Below, piece after piece: positions 43,719-52,670 of a DNA stretch of 64,000 bases; within the stretch, counting starts at the first letter, position 1, and every line of letters starts with the position of its first letter. Below the pieces are notes generated by a model. That model saw nothing but the letters and a program-made list of their open reading frames with translations. It did no database searches and was not told the DNA's origin. Source of the stretch: Bacillota bacterium (GTDB lineage: Bacteria > Bacillota > Clostridia > Lachnospirales > Lachnospiraceae); the NCBI GenBank assembly GCA_023415635.1, contig JAEZJV010000051.1, positions 285,820 to 349,819 on the forward strand. Direction: 5' to 3'. Both the position numbers and the translations under genes were made by a program.

Positions 43719-44923
43719 TGATTATCAAGAAATTTCAAGCAAATACGGAAACTGAAGCAATCATGCTTGCTAAGGAAGAGCTTGGCAAGGATGCTATTGT
43801 CATGAATATCAAAACGATATCTCCGAAGGGGATTTATAAGCTTTTTCGTAAACCGGTGGTAGAAATTACCGCTGCAGTGGATGAAAACATTACATATAAA
43901 AGCGAGAAGGCTAAGCCCGCCCCTGCTATTGCGCCAGTACGCAAGCCTATATTTCCTGATATCATCTATGATGAACCGAAGGAAATTACCCAGAGTAAGT
44001 CCGTTGATAGTCTGGGGACAGCTCCTTCCGCAATTGAAGCTAAGTTGAATAATCTGCAAAGCCTGTTGGAAAAGCAGATAGGAGAGAAACAGGTTCAAGA
44101 GAAGGAAGAACCGAAGCCTGTGGAATCGAATAAAAACCTGGCGTGCATCCAACTGATCTATAATCAGCTGATTTCGAATGAAGTGGACGAGAAATATGCG
44201 AACCAGATCATTGCCGAAATTGAAGGGAATCTCAAAAAGGATGCCTCCATGGATAACATTCTTGCAAGCATCTATCAGAAAATCATCTTAAAGCTTGGAC
44301 AGCCGAAGATGATTGAGATAACCGAGAAAACACCGAAATATGTTTTCTTCATAGGACCGACCGGAGTAGGTAAGACAACTACGATAGCCAAGATTGCTTC
44401 CAAGTTCAAGGTAAATGAGAAGGCTAAAATCGCTTTTCTTACGGCGGATACCTATCGTATTGCTGCCGTTGAACAGCTTCGAACCTATGCAAATATTTTG
44501 GGAATTCCGTTAAAGGTTATTTACTCTGAAGAGGAAATGCTTCAGGCTAAGGAGGAATTCTCTGATTTTGATATCATTTTCGTGGATACTGCAGGACGCT
44601 CTCATCGTAACAAAGAACAGCGGGACGATATAGAGAAGCTGATTAATGTAGTTGCTGAGGATGAGAGAGAGGTATATCTTGTTCTCAGTGCAACAACAAA
44701 ATATAGGGATTTAATTAAAATAACGGAAGCATATTCCGAAATTCTACATTATAATCTTATATTTACTAAATTGGACGAGACCAGCACAATTGGTAACCTA
44801 TTTAATATCCGTATGCTCACGGAGGCGCCCTTGTCCTATGCTACTTTTGGACAGAATGTCCCTGATGATATCGCCAGGGTGGACGCTCAAAATATCGCGA
44901 AACAGTTATTAAGGGGGCAATAA
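43718..44923 (+). CDS. flhF: SRP-type GTPase FlhF
   Basis: 401 residues. A basic N-terminal region (1-130) precedes the NG domain with G1 GPTGVGKTTTIAK from about 213, DTYRIAAVEQLRTYA, DTAGRSHRN and FTKLDETSTIGN. FlhF sets the number and place of flagella with FlhG, encoded directly downstream. GTG start coupled to flhA. Confidence 0.95.
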   Translation: MIIKKFQANTETEAIMLAKEELGKDAIVMNIKTISPKGIYKLFRKPVVEITAAVDENITYKSEKAKPAPAIAPVRKPIFPDIIYDEPKEITQSKSVDSLGTAPSAIEAKLNNLQSLLEKQIGEKQVQEKEEPKPVESNKNLACIQLIYNQLISNEVDEKYANQIIAEIEGNLKKDASMDNILASIYQKIILKLGQPKMIEITEKTPKYVFFIGPTGVGKTTTIAKIASKFKVNEKAKIAFLTADTYRIAAVEQLRTYANILGIPLKVIYSEEEMLQAKEEFSDFDIIFVDTAGRSHRNKEQRDDIEKLINVVAEDEREVYLVLSATTKYRDLIKITEAYSEILHYNLIFTKLDETSTIGNLFNIRMLTEAPLSYATFGQNVPDDIARVDAQNIAKQLLRGQ

Positions 44924-44924
44924 C

Positions 44925-45806
44925 ATGGATCAGGCAGAGCGCTTAAGAAAAATGATCAGAGAACAGGCCTCCCCTAGACGTGTATCGAGAGTTATAACTG
45001 TTACCAGTGGTAAAGGCGGGGTAGGAAAATCAAGTATATCAGTTAACCTGGCAATTGCACTAAGCAGGTTAGGTAATCGTGTCATCATACTCGATGCTGA
45101 TTTTGGATTGGCGAATGTGGAGGTCATGCTTGGAATTCGACCTCAGTACAATCTTGCAGATTTGATGTTTCGGGGAAAGAACTTATCGGATATCATAACA
45201 CAGGGGCCGGAGAATATCGGTTTTATCTCGGGAGGATCAGGAATTCAGGAACTGACGAATTTATCTAAGGATCAGATTGTGTATTTGATCCAGAAACTGG
45301 TGGAATTGGATGAACTTGCCGATATCATTATTGTAGATACCGGAGCGGGTATTGCAGATTCGGTTCTTGAATTTGTAGCAGCAAGCACGGAGGTATTACT
45401 GGTTGCAACACCTGAACCAACCTCCATAACAGACGCCTATGCGCTTCTAAAAACCTTGAACCGCAAAGCAGATATATCACTTGAGGATACTTTGATTAAG
45501 ATGATCGCCAATAGAATTGATACTTATGATGATGGGAAAGAGCTTTACGAAAAGCTCAGTCTTGTGGTCAGTAAATTCCTTAACTTAAAATTGGAGTATC
45601 TTGGAGCAGTTCCGCAGGATGCCAGTGTTTCCAAAGCTGTCATGAAGCAGAAACCTGCTTTGGTGCTTTATCCTAATTCCCAATTTTCCAAAACCATATC
45701 TTCCTTTGCTAATATTCTTTGTGAAAATGGAGCGGAGCAGGTGCAGAATAAAAAGGGAATTGCCCAACTCTTTACCAACCTGTTACGTTCAAGGATAAAG
45801 AAGTAA
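44925..45806 (+). CDS. flhG: MinD/ParA-family ATPase FlhG
   Basis: 293 residues. Deviant Walker A SGKGGVGKSSISVNLA near residues 28-43, DADFGLANVEVMLG and IIVDTGAGIADSV mark the MinD family; an N-terminal AERLRKM segment of the kind that stimulates FlhF GTPase precedes it, and a C-terminal amphipathic helix ends it. Partner of FlhF. Confidence 0.94.
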   Translation: MDQAERLRKMIREQASPRRVSRVITVTSGKGGVGKSSISVNLAIALSRLGNRVIILDADFGLANVEVMLGIRPQYNLADLMFRGKNLSDIITQGPENIGFISGGSGIQELTNLSKDQIVYLIQKLVELDELADIIIVDTGAGIADSVLEFVAASTEVLLVATPEPTSITDAYALLKTLNRKADISLEDTLIKMIANRIDTYDDGKELYEKLSLVVSKFLNLKLEYLGAVPQDASVSKAVMKQKPALVLYPNSQFSKTISSFANILCENGAEQVQNKKGIAQLFTNLLRSRIKK

Positions 45807-45879
45807 GTGTGATGATTTATTGTAACTTAAGCTACCAAAGATTATCAATAGACAAGAACTGATAACTGGAGGAATGTCT

Positions 45880-46641
45880 ATGCTACGTGAGATCCTAACA
45901 TTAGGAGATAAAATCGATATAACATTACTTGGTCGAAATGGAAAACCTGCGCAGGATGCCAAGACTCTGGTCAGCAAACTTATGGATTTTCAAGCTGCTG
46001 ATGTGATCAGCATAACTACGCCGTTTGCAAATGGCAGGACGATTCCCTTGATGGTCGGAGAATATTATAATCTTTGTTTTTATACAGAAAAAGGCTTATA
46101 TCAATGCAGGGCAGTCGCGTTAAACAACCATAGAGAGGATAAGTCGATCATGTCCGTAATGCGGATTACTTCTAGCCTTGAAAAATATCAAAGAAGGCAG
46201 TATTTCAGACTGGAATGTATCCAGGATATTCAATACAGAATTATTTCAGAGGAAGAAGAGTTGTTGGAGCAGAGATTGATTGATCATGCTTTTGCCGACG
46301 CAGAGGAGCTTTCGGAATACAGAATGAGGCTCTCAGAATTGAATCGAGATTGGGTTCGGGGTTCCATGACGGACTTAAGCGGGGGTGGTGCAAAGTTCAC
46401 CTCAGACAGACAGCATAATTCAGGCGAAAAGATAAAATTAAAGCTGGAGCTTATTAGTATGGAAGAGAACAGGCTGTTCTTATTCGATGCGACAATAATA
46501 CACTCCAGCATAATTATCAACCGTAGGGATATATTCGAGCATCGGGTAAAATTTATTAATATACCTCGTAAGGATAGAGATGAACTGATCAGGTACATAT
46601 TCGAACAAGAGCGCAGACGTAGAAAATATGACAGAAGCTAG
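45880..46641 (+). CDS. PilZ-domain cyclic di-GMP receptor (YcgR/DgrA-like flagellar brake)
   Basis: 253 residues: a YcgR-type N-terminal domain (about 1-105) and a C-terminal PilZ domain with the ligand motif RQYFR and DLSGGGAKF. Such proteins slow the motor when cyclic di-GMP is high. There is an insertion of about 55 residues between the two PilZ motifs. ATG 45880 has GGAGG seven bases upstream; ATG 45874 is too close. Location in the fla/che operon supports a motor role. Confidence 0.88.
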   Translation: MLREILTLGDKIDITLLGRNGKPAQDAKTLVSKLMDFQAADVISITTPFANGRTIPLMVGEYYNLCFYTEKGLYQCRAVALNNHREDKSIMSVMRITSSLEKYQRRQYFRLECIQDIQYRIISEEEELLEQRLIDHAFADAEELSEYRMRLSELNRDWVRGSMTDLSGGGAKFTSDRQHNSGEKIKLKLELISMEENRLFLFDATIIHSSIIINRRDIFEHRVKFINIPRKDRDELIRYIFEQERRRRKYDRS

Positions 46642-46721
46642 CAGTTACTGATATAATCGGACCGTATATTACGCCATACAAGAACTAATTCATACTGCAA
46701 AATGTCGGATTGGAGCAATAT

Positions 46722-47798
46722 ATGAAGAAAAATATTTTAATAATAGATGACTCTGCACTTATGAGAAGGGTACTATCTGATATAATTAATTCGGATGAAC
46801 GTTTCCTGGCAAAAATTACAGCCGCCGATGGTTTGGAAGGATTAGAGCTGTTACTTAACAGGGGCAAGGAGTTTGATGCTGTTTTATTGGATATCAATAT
46901 GCCTAAAATGAGCGGTATTGAATTACTTGCAGAGCTTAAACAGAGAAACGTAAAGACCACAGTCATCATTGTCAGCACCGTTGCCAAGAAGAATGCAATT
47001 GAGACGATCCGGGCGCTGGAGCTGGGAGCCTTTGATTTTGTTACGAAGCCGGAAAGCTATGTTGAGGTTAAAAGCAATTCCTTCTCCAGCCATCTTCTGG
47101 AATGTCTTGGTACTGCGACCAAAACAGAGCAGAAGAAGGATAAGGAGATAGTGATACCATCGGTACAGCCAAAGGAAGCTCATCATTATAAAGCACCTGC
47201 TGTGCAGCCTCAGGGGTTAAATAAGCTTGTTGCCCTTGCTTGCTCCACGGGGGGACCGAAGGCGCTTCATGTGGTAATACCTAGGTTACCGGCTAATTTA
47301 GATGCTGGTGTATTAGTTGTCCAGCATATGCCCGGTGGCTTTACAAAATCTCTGGCGGACAGACTGAATGAGTTTAGCCAGGTAACCGTCAAGGAAGCTG
47401 AGGATGGTGATATCCTGACGAAGGGAACGGTATACATCGCGAAGGGCGGTTATCAGATGAGACTGAAGAAGCATCAGGATCATCATTATCGTCTGTCGAT
47501 TACACAGGAGCCCGCAAGACACGGATTAGTGCCGTGTGCCGATATCATGTATGAATCCTTGGTGGATACGGATTTCGATCAGATTACCTGTGTGGTACTG
47601 ACGGGTATGGGTTCGGACGGAACAAAGGGAATTTCGCAGTTGAATAAGAAACAAAATATTTATGTGATTGCACAGAATGAAGAGACGAGCATCGTATATG
47701 GTATGCCTAAGATGGTAAAAGATGCCGGTCTTGTGGATGAAGTGGTGCCATTAAACGAAGTGTCTGATGCCATCATAAAGAATGTGGGGGTGCGTTAA
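46722..47798 (+). CDS. cheB: Chemotaxis response regulator protein-glutamate methylesterase CheB
   Basis: 358 residues: receiver domain with D57 (VLLDINMPKMSG), linker, and the methylesterase domain with the catalytic serine in ALACSTGGPKAL, histidine in VVQHMPGGF and aspartate in TGMGSDGTKGI. Removes methyl groups from receptors and deamidates glutamines. No cheR lies in the window. ATG 46722 follows GGAG. Stop is adjacent to the cheA ATG. Confidence 0.95.
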   Translation: MKKNILIIDDSALMRRVLSDIINSDERFLAKITAADGLEGLELLLNRGKEFDAVLLDINMPKMSGIELLAELKQRNVKTTVIIVSTVAKKNAIETIRALELGAFDFVTKPESYVEVKSNSFSSHLLECLGTATKTEQKKDKEIVIPSVQPKEAHHYKAPAVQPQGLNKLVALACSTGGPKALHVVIPRLPANLDAGVLVVQHMPGGFTKSLADRLNEFSQVTVKEAEDGDILTKGTVYIAKGGYQMRLKKHQDHHYRLSITQEPARHGLVPCADIMYESLVDTDFDQITCVVLTGMGSDGTKGISQLNKKQNIYVIAQNEETSIVYGMPKMVKDAGLVDEVVPLNEVSDAIIKNVGVR

Positions 47799-49889
47799 AT
47801 GGACGTAAGTCAATACCTAGAGATATTTATTGAAGAAACAAAAGAACATCTGCAGAGCCTGAACCAACATATTTTAATATTGGAAAGAGAACCAGAGAAC
47901 GAGAATACAATTAATGAGATCTTCCGTGCTGCTCATTCTTTGAAGGGCATGGCAGGTACCATGGGCTATAAGAGGATGCAGAGACTGACCCATGATTTGG
48001 AAAATGTATTCTCGGAAATCAGAACAGGAAAGATGAAGGCAACATCAGCCCTAGTGGATATCCTGTTTAGAGGACTTGACGCCCTGGAAGCATACCTCTC
48101 CAATATCCAATCCGAAGCAAATGAAGGCGAGGAGGATAACGAAGATATTATTACCGCACTTAATAATTTCTTAAATGAAGGTCTTGGCGTTACAGCTGTG
48201 AAGCCACAGGAAGCACAGGCAGTTGCAGAGACCGTCGCTGCGGTATCAGAAGCTGCAGATGATAAAAAGAAATTCCTGAAGGTAAAAATTGAAGACCATG
48301 AGAAGAAGGCTATAGTAAAAGCAGGAATGCTTGGATTGAACGTAGTGGGTCTGACTGTATACATACAAGATTACTGTATGCTGAAGGGTGCAAGAGCTTT
48401 CATGGTAAATCGTACCTTGGAGGAGTTTGGTGAAATCATTAAGCTGAACCCTAGTGCCCAGGATCTTGAAGATGAAAAATATGATCTGGATTATTCCGTT
48501 TTCATAATTACCAAGGAGGAGCCAGGTAAGCTGGCAAAGCTTGCCTCGAATGTCTCCGAGGTAAAGGAGGTTTTGGCCGATTATATCAGGCTTTCGGATG
48601 AAGAAATGACAGTTTACGCTGCAATATTAACACAGGAGGAACAGAATGCTGCCCAGTCAAAGGCCGCTTCTAAGGAAGCAGATTCTCTGAAGGCAGGCAA
48701 CGCACCTGCGGCTAAGCAAGCCGGGAAACCTGTTGCCAATCGTTCCGTCCGTGTTGATATAGATAAATTAGACGTTTTGATGAACCTGGTGAGCGAGCTC
48801 ATTATTGCCAAAAACGGACTAATTTCTATTAGCAGCGGTAATGAGATCATGCAGGATAGTAATTACCATGAGCAGATAGAGTATCTGGAGCGGGTAACGA
48901 CTAACCTTCATGAATCTGTTATGAAGACACGAATGGTTCCGATTGAAAGCGTAGTGAACCGTTTCCCGAGGATGATCCGGGATCTTTCCAAAAAACTGGA
49001 TAAGGAAATGGAATTATATATGACCGGTGAGGAAACAGAGCTCGACCGAACTGTAATCGATGAAATCGGTGATCCTTTGATGCATCTGCTCCGTAATGCC
49101 GCTGATCATGGTCTGGAGAGTAATACGGACAGAGAAAATGCAGGAAAGAATCCGATCGGTTCTATTTATCTGGACGCTTATCAGGATGGTAATAATGTTG
49201 TCATCGAGGTCAGAGATGACGGTGCCGGTATTAATACAGAGAAGATTAAGAAAAAGGCGATAGATAAGGGAACCATTACAGAAGAGCAGGCAACCAGAAT
49301 GACGGATAAGGATATAATCGACATTCTCTTCCAGCCCAGCTTCTCTACGGCTGAGCTGGTTACCGACGTATCCGGCAGAGGGGTGGGTCTGGATGTTGTT
49401 AAGACTAAGATCGAGGCTCTGGGTGGAGAAATCGAAGCGAAGACAAAGCTTGGACAAGGCTCCAATTTTATTATACGTCTACCCTTAACACTGGCAATTA
49501 TTCAATCTCTCATGGTTATCATCGGAGATGAGAAATTTGCATTGCCTCTCGGGAGCATTCAGACAGTAGAGGATATACCTGCTACTGAGATAAAGACAAT
49601 CCAAGGCAAAGAAGTGATTAGCCTCAGAGGCAGCGTGGTTCCGATTGTACGTCTGAGTAGTCTCCTGGATTGTAAGATACCGGAGCAGACTTCGGAAGAG
49701 CTTCTTGTTGTCATTGTCAAGAAGGGTGAGAGACTTGCCGGAATGGTAGTGGATGAACTGATCGGACAACAGGAAATTGTTATAAAATCTATTGGCAAAT
49801 ACATTAAGAGCCATAAGATTATCAGCGGTGCTACCATCCTTGGTAACGGCGAGGTAGCTTTGATTCTTGATGTCAATTCTTTGGTATAG
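47799..49889 (+). CDS. cheA: Chemotaxis histidine kinase CheA
   Basis: 696 residues in the order HPt (H46 in FRAAHSLKGMAGTMG), CheY-binding P2-like region (about 165-275), dimerization P3 (LMNLVSELIIAKNGLIS), ATPase with N box HLLRNAADHGLE, EVRDDGAGI and GVGLDVVK, and a CheW-like P5 domain (about 560-696). Phosphorylates CheY and CheB. ATG directly follows the cheB stop. Confidence 0.97.
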   Translation: MDVSQYLEIFIEETKEHLQSLNQHILILEREPENENTINEIFRAAHSLKGMAGTMGYKRMQRLTHDLENVFSEIRTGKMKATSALVDILFRGLDALEAYLSNIQSEANEGEEDNEDIITALNNFLNEGLGVTAVKPQEAQAVAETVAAVSEAADDKKKFLKVKIEDHEKKAIVKAGMLGLNVVGLTVYIQDYCMLKGARAFMVNRTLEEFGEIIKLNPSAQDLEDEKYDLDYSVFIITKEEPGKLAKLASNVSEVKEVLADYIRLSDEEMTVYAAILTQEEQNAAQSKAASKEADSLKAGNAPAAKQAGKPVANRSVRVDIDKLDVLMNLVSELIIAKNGLISISSGNEIMQDSNYHEQIEYLERVTTNLHESVMKTRMVPIESVVNRFPRMIRDLSKKLDKEMELYMTGEETELDRTVIDEIGDPLMHLLRNAADHGLESNTDRENAGKNPIGSIYLDAYQDGNNVVIEVRDDGAGINTEKIKKKAIDKGTITEEQATRMTDKDIIDILFQPSFSTAELVTDVSGRGVGLDVVKTKIEALGGEIEAKTKLGQGSNFIIRLPLTLAIIQSLMVIIGDEKFALPLGSIQTVEDIPATEIKTIQGKEVISLRGSVVPIVRLSSLLDCKIPEQTSEELLVVIVKKGERLAGMVVDELIGQQEIVIKSIGKYIKSHKIISGATILGNGEVALILDVNSLV

Positions 49890-49901
49890 GGGGTGCGTAA
49901 A

Positions 49902-50348
49902 ATGGCTGAATTGAAACAATACATCATTGCAAATCTGAATAAGGATCAATATGGAATTAATATTAAATATATTGAGAATATCATTGTCATGCAGAGTATA
50001 ACCAGAGTTCCGAAGTCCCAATCTTTCTTTAAGGGAGTCATCAATCTGAGAGGCGAGATTATTCCGGTCATGAGTCTGCGCAGTAAGCTTGGGATAGAGG
50101 AGGTACCCTATACCAGTAAGTCAAGAATCATCATCGTTCGTCCTGAGGCGCAGGCAGCACCTGTCGGTCTGATCGTGGATGAGGTAAAGGAAGTAATTAC
50201 GATTGACAAGAGCAATATTCAAAAAATGACCTATGATGAGAAGGATGCAAAAGCAAATTACAGCGTGGGTATCGGCAAGCTTGGTCCAGATCTGATTAAT
50301 TTATTGAGTGTCCCATCCATCGTAATCGAAAAGGAAGCGAGTGCTTAA
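49902..50348 (+). CDS. cheW: Chemotaxis coupling protein CheW
   Basis: 148 residues, one CheW domain, with YIENIIVMQSITRVPKS, FKGVINLRGEIIPVMSLR and GLIVDEVKEVI. Couples receptors to CheA. ATG 49902 has GGGGGTG upstream; the GTG inside that site was not used. Confidence 0.94.
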   Translation: MAELKQYIIANLNKDQYGINIKYIENIIVMQSITRVPKSQSFFKGVINLRGEIIPVMSLRSKLGIEEVPYTSKSRIIIVRPEAQAAPVGLIVDEVKEVITIDKSNIQKMTYDEKDAKANYSVGIGKLGPDLINLLSVPSIVIEKEASA

Positions 50349-50371
50349 AAAGAAGGTGAGGTGCAGGTACG

Positions 50372-50992
50372 TTGTCCCATATAGATTTAAATCAGATCGA
50401 TAATATGCAATATGATGTGTTAAGGGAAATCGGTAATATAGGTGCCGGAAATGCCACTACCGCCCTCTCGCAGATGCTTAATACCAAAATTGATATGAAG
50501 GTCCCCAAGGTAGAATTACTGGAATTTCGAGAACTTTCCGATATTGTCGGAGGAGCAGAAAATCTGGTGGTTGGAATTTTGTTTACGCTGGAAGGGCAGA
50601 TTGAGGGCATGATGATGTTTATGCTGGATATAGCAGCCTCCAGGCATCTGGTAAATCTACTCATGTGCGGAGATATGAGTAATACTTCTATGGAATTCGA
50701 TGAGATAGAGGTATCAGCCCTGAATGAAATCGGTAATATTATCGCAGGTGCATATCTGTCCTCCTTATCAACATTAACAAATATCCTGATCACCGGCAGT
50801 ATTCCTTATATGGCAATCGATATGGCGGGGGCAATATTAAGTGTGCCCGCTATAGAGTTTGGTAAAATTGGAGATAAAGCGTTGCTGATTCAAACAGAAT
50901 TCGGTGATGAAGCTGTTGCAGTCAATGGTTACTTTATCCTGATACCGACGATTGATTCATACGAAGCCATACTTAACTCTTTGGGATTATAA
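50372..50992 (+). CDS. cheC: CheY-P phosphatase CheC
   Basis: 206 residues with both phosphatase motifs intact (REIGNIGAGNATTALSQ and LNEIGNIIAGAYLSS, each with the E and N). Starts at TTG 50372 behind GGTGAGG. CheC is stimulated by CheD, encoded next. With FliY this gives two CheY-P sinks. Confidence 0.92.
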   Translation: MSHIDLNQIDNMQYDVLREIGNIGAGNATTALSQMLNTKIDMKVPKVELLEFRELSDIVGGAENLVVGILFTLEGQIEGMMMFMLDIAASRHLVNLLMCGDMSNTSMEFDEIEVSALNEIGNIIAGAYLSSLSTLTNILITGSIPYMAIDMAGAILSVPAIEFGKIGDKALLIQTEFGDEAVAVNGYFILIPTIDSYEAILNSLGL

Positions 50993-51001
50993 GGTGAATT
51001 C

Positions 51002-51487
51002 ATGGGCGAAATGATAAAGGTAGGGATGGCAGATTTGAATATATGTGCCTCACCAGACGCAATCACGACTTTAGGTCTTGGTTCCTGTGTCGGTATCGTA
51101 TTATATGATCCGGTGAAGAAAATCGCTGGTATGGTACACATTATGCTTCCTGACAGTACGAAAATATTAAATAATGATAACAAGGCTAAATTTGCCGATA
51201 CAGGAATAGATTTGTTGATAAAGCGCATGATGGAGTTTGGAGCGGATCGAAGGCTCTTTATCGCTAAGATTGCCGGTGGAGCGCAGATGTTCGCTTTTAG
51301 TAATAACAGCGATATGATGCGGATCGGTGAACGCAATGTGGAGGCCACTAAATTGAAGCTACTATCCCTGGGTATCCCGATCAGAGCGGAGGATACCGGC
51401 GCAAATTATGGTAGAACGATCGAATTCTATCCTGAAAACGGGGTTTTACTGATCAAATCCGTCGGGAAGGATCGTAAAATATTATAA
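51002..51487 (+). CDS. cheD: Chemoreceptor glutamine deamidase CheD
   Basis: 161 residues. The catalytic cysteine is in TLGLGSCVGIVLYD and the histidine in GMVHIMLPDS; KIAGGAQMF completes the family core. It deamidates receptor glutamines and binds CheC. It starts nine bases after cheC. Confidence 0.95.
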   Translation: MGEMIKVGMADLNICASPDAITTLGLGSCVGIVLYDPVKKIAGMVHIMLPDSTKILNNDNKAKFADTGIDLLIKRMMEFGADRRLFIAKIAGGAQMFAFSNNSDMMRIGERNVEATKLKLLSLGIPIRAEDTGANYGRTIEFYPENGVLLIKSVGKDRKIL

Positions 51488-51503
51488 TGGGGTTGATGAA
51501 TGT

Positions 51504-51755
51504 ATGCGGGAAAGATATATCCCTGCTATTGTAATGCTGTTTGCAGGGGCAATTACCAGTATATTAAATATTGTGAATAAAATTGACCCAATTCAAGGGT
51601 TGATCCGGTTGCTGATTATTTTAATCCTGTTTTTTATTGTAGGACTAATCATAAAAACAGTCATTGTGAGGTTTATAATCAATGCCCCAAAAAGGGGAGA
51701 GATATCCGAGGATGAAGACGAGGCAGAAGTAGAAGAGGATGATATCGAACCCTAG
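51504..51755 (+). CDS. Small conserved-position membrane protein between cheD and sigD
   Basis: 83 residues, two membrane helices (about 5-24 and 33-56) and a strongly acidic tail (EDEDEAEVEEDDIEP). GGGGTTGA precedes the ATG. No family known to me; the place inside the operon suggests a motility-related role. The acidic tail would face the cytoplasm if both ends are inside. Confidence 0.65.
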   Translation: MRERYIPAIVMLFAGAITSILNIVNKIDPIQGLIRLLIILILFFIVGLIIKTVIVRFIINAPKRGEISEDEDEAEVEEDDIEP

Positions 51756-51836
51756 TTCAGACAATCAGGGGTGGTCAGCAGGGCTAGAAGAAAAAGTAAT
51801 TCTGCATATAACGTCAGGTAAGTTTTTGGAGGTACT

Positions 51837-52604
51837 ATGAACGCTGAAGGGAAACAGAAGCTTTGGGAGGATTATTCCAAGAAAAGAACTCCAGAGCTTC
51901 AGGAAAAAATCATAATAGAATACGCCGGTTTAGTTAAGCTTGTGGCAGGCCGTCTGAGTATGTATCTTGGTTATAATGTGGAATATGACGATCTGGTCGG
52001 TTACGGAACCTTTGGTCTCATAGATGCAGTAGATAAATTTGATTATTCAAAGGGGGTAAAATTCGAGACATATGCATCCCTTAGAATACGAGGAGCAATC
52101 CTTGACCAGATCAGAAAAATGGATTGGATTCCAAGAAGTATCAGACAGAAACAACGTAAAATAGATACTGCTTACCAAAATCTTGAATTAAGATATGGAC
52201 GTATGGTCAGTGATGAGGAGGTAGCAGCAGAATTGGATATTACGGTGGATGAATTGGAAACCTGGCAAAATCAGACCAAGGTAACCAGTATAATATCCCT
52301 GGATGAATTCATGGAGCAGGGAGCAGAAACAAAGGTGGAGCAAAGTCTGACAGCAGAATTTGATCAACCGGATAGAATAGTAGAAAAGCAGGAGCTGAAG
52401 GAGCTTCTGCAAAAGACCTTAGAAACCTTGACAGAAAAAGAAAAGAAAGTTGTTATTCTGTATTATTATGAGGAACTCACTTTAAAGGAAATCAGCCGTA
52501 TTCTGGAGGTATCTGAATCACGGATTTCCCAATTACATACAAAAGCACTACAGAAAATGAAAATCAGGCTCGGAAGTAATATAGACTTGCTGGCAAGCTT
52601 TTAA
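51837..52604 (+). CDS. sigD: Flagellar/motility sigma factor SigD (FliA/WhiG family)
   Basis: 255 residues. Region 2 (YDDLVGYGTFGLIDAVDKFD, FETYASLRIRGAILDQIRKM, DWIPRSIRQKQRKID) and region 4 (VILYYYEELTLKEISRILEV, SESRISQLHTKALQKMK) are typical of sigma-28. It directs late flagellar, chemoreceptor and autolysin genes. Ribosome binding site GGAGG. In Bacillus the same gene lies near the end of the fla/che operon. Confidence 0.95.
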   Translation: MNAEGKQKLWEDYSKKRTPELQEKIIIEYAGLVKLVAGRLSMYLGYNVEYDDLVGYGTFGLIDAVDKFDYSKGVKFETYASLRIRGAILDQIRKMDWIPRSIRQKQRKIDTAYQNLELRYGRMVSDEEVAAELDITVDELETWQNQTKVTSIISLDEFMEQGAETKVEQSLTAEFDQPDRIVEKQELKELLQKTLETLTEKEKKVVILYYYEELTLKEISRILEVSESRISQLHTKALQKMKIRLGSNIDLLASF

Positions 52605-52670
52605 CGACATTGATAGATTTATGACATAATAGATTTTTTAGGGGAAAAGTTTATTATTAGGAGGGTAAGG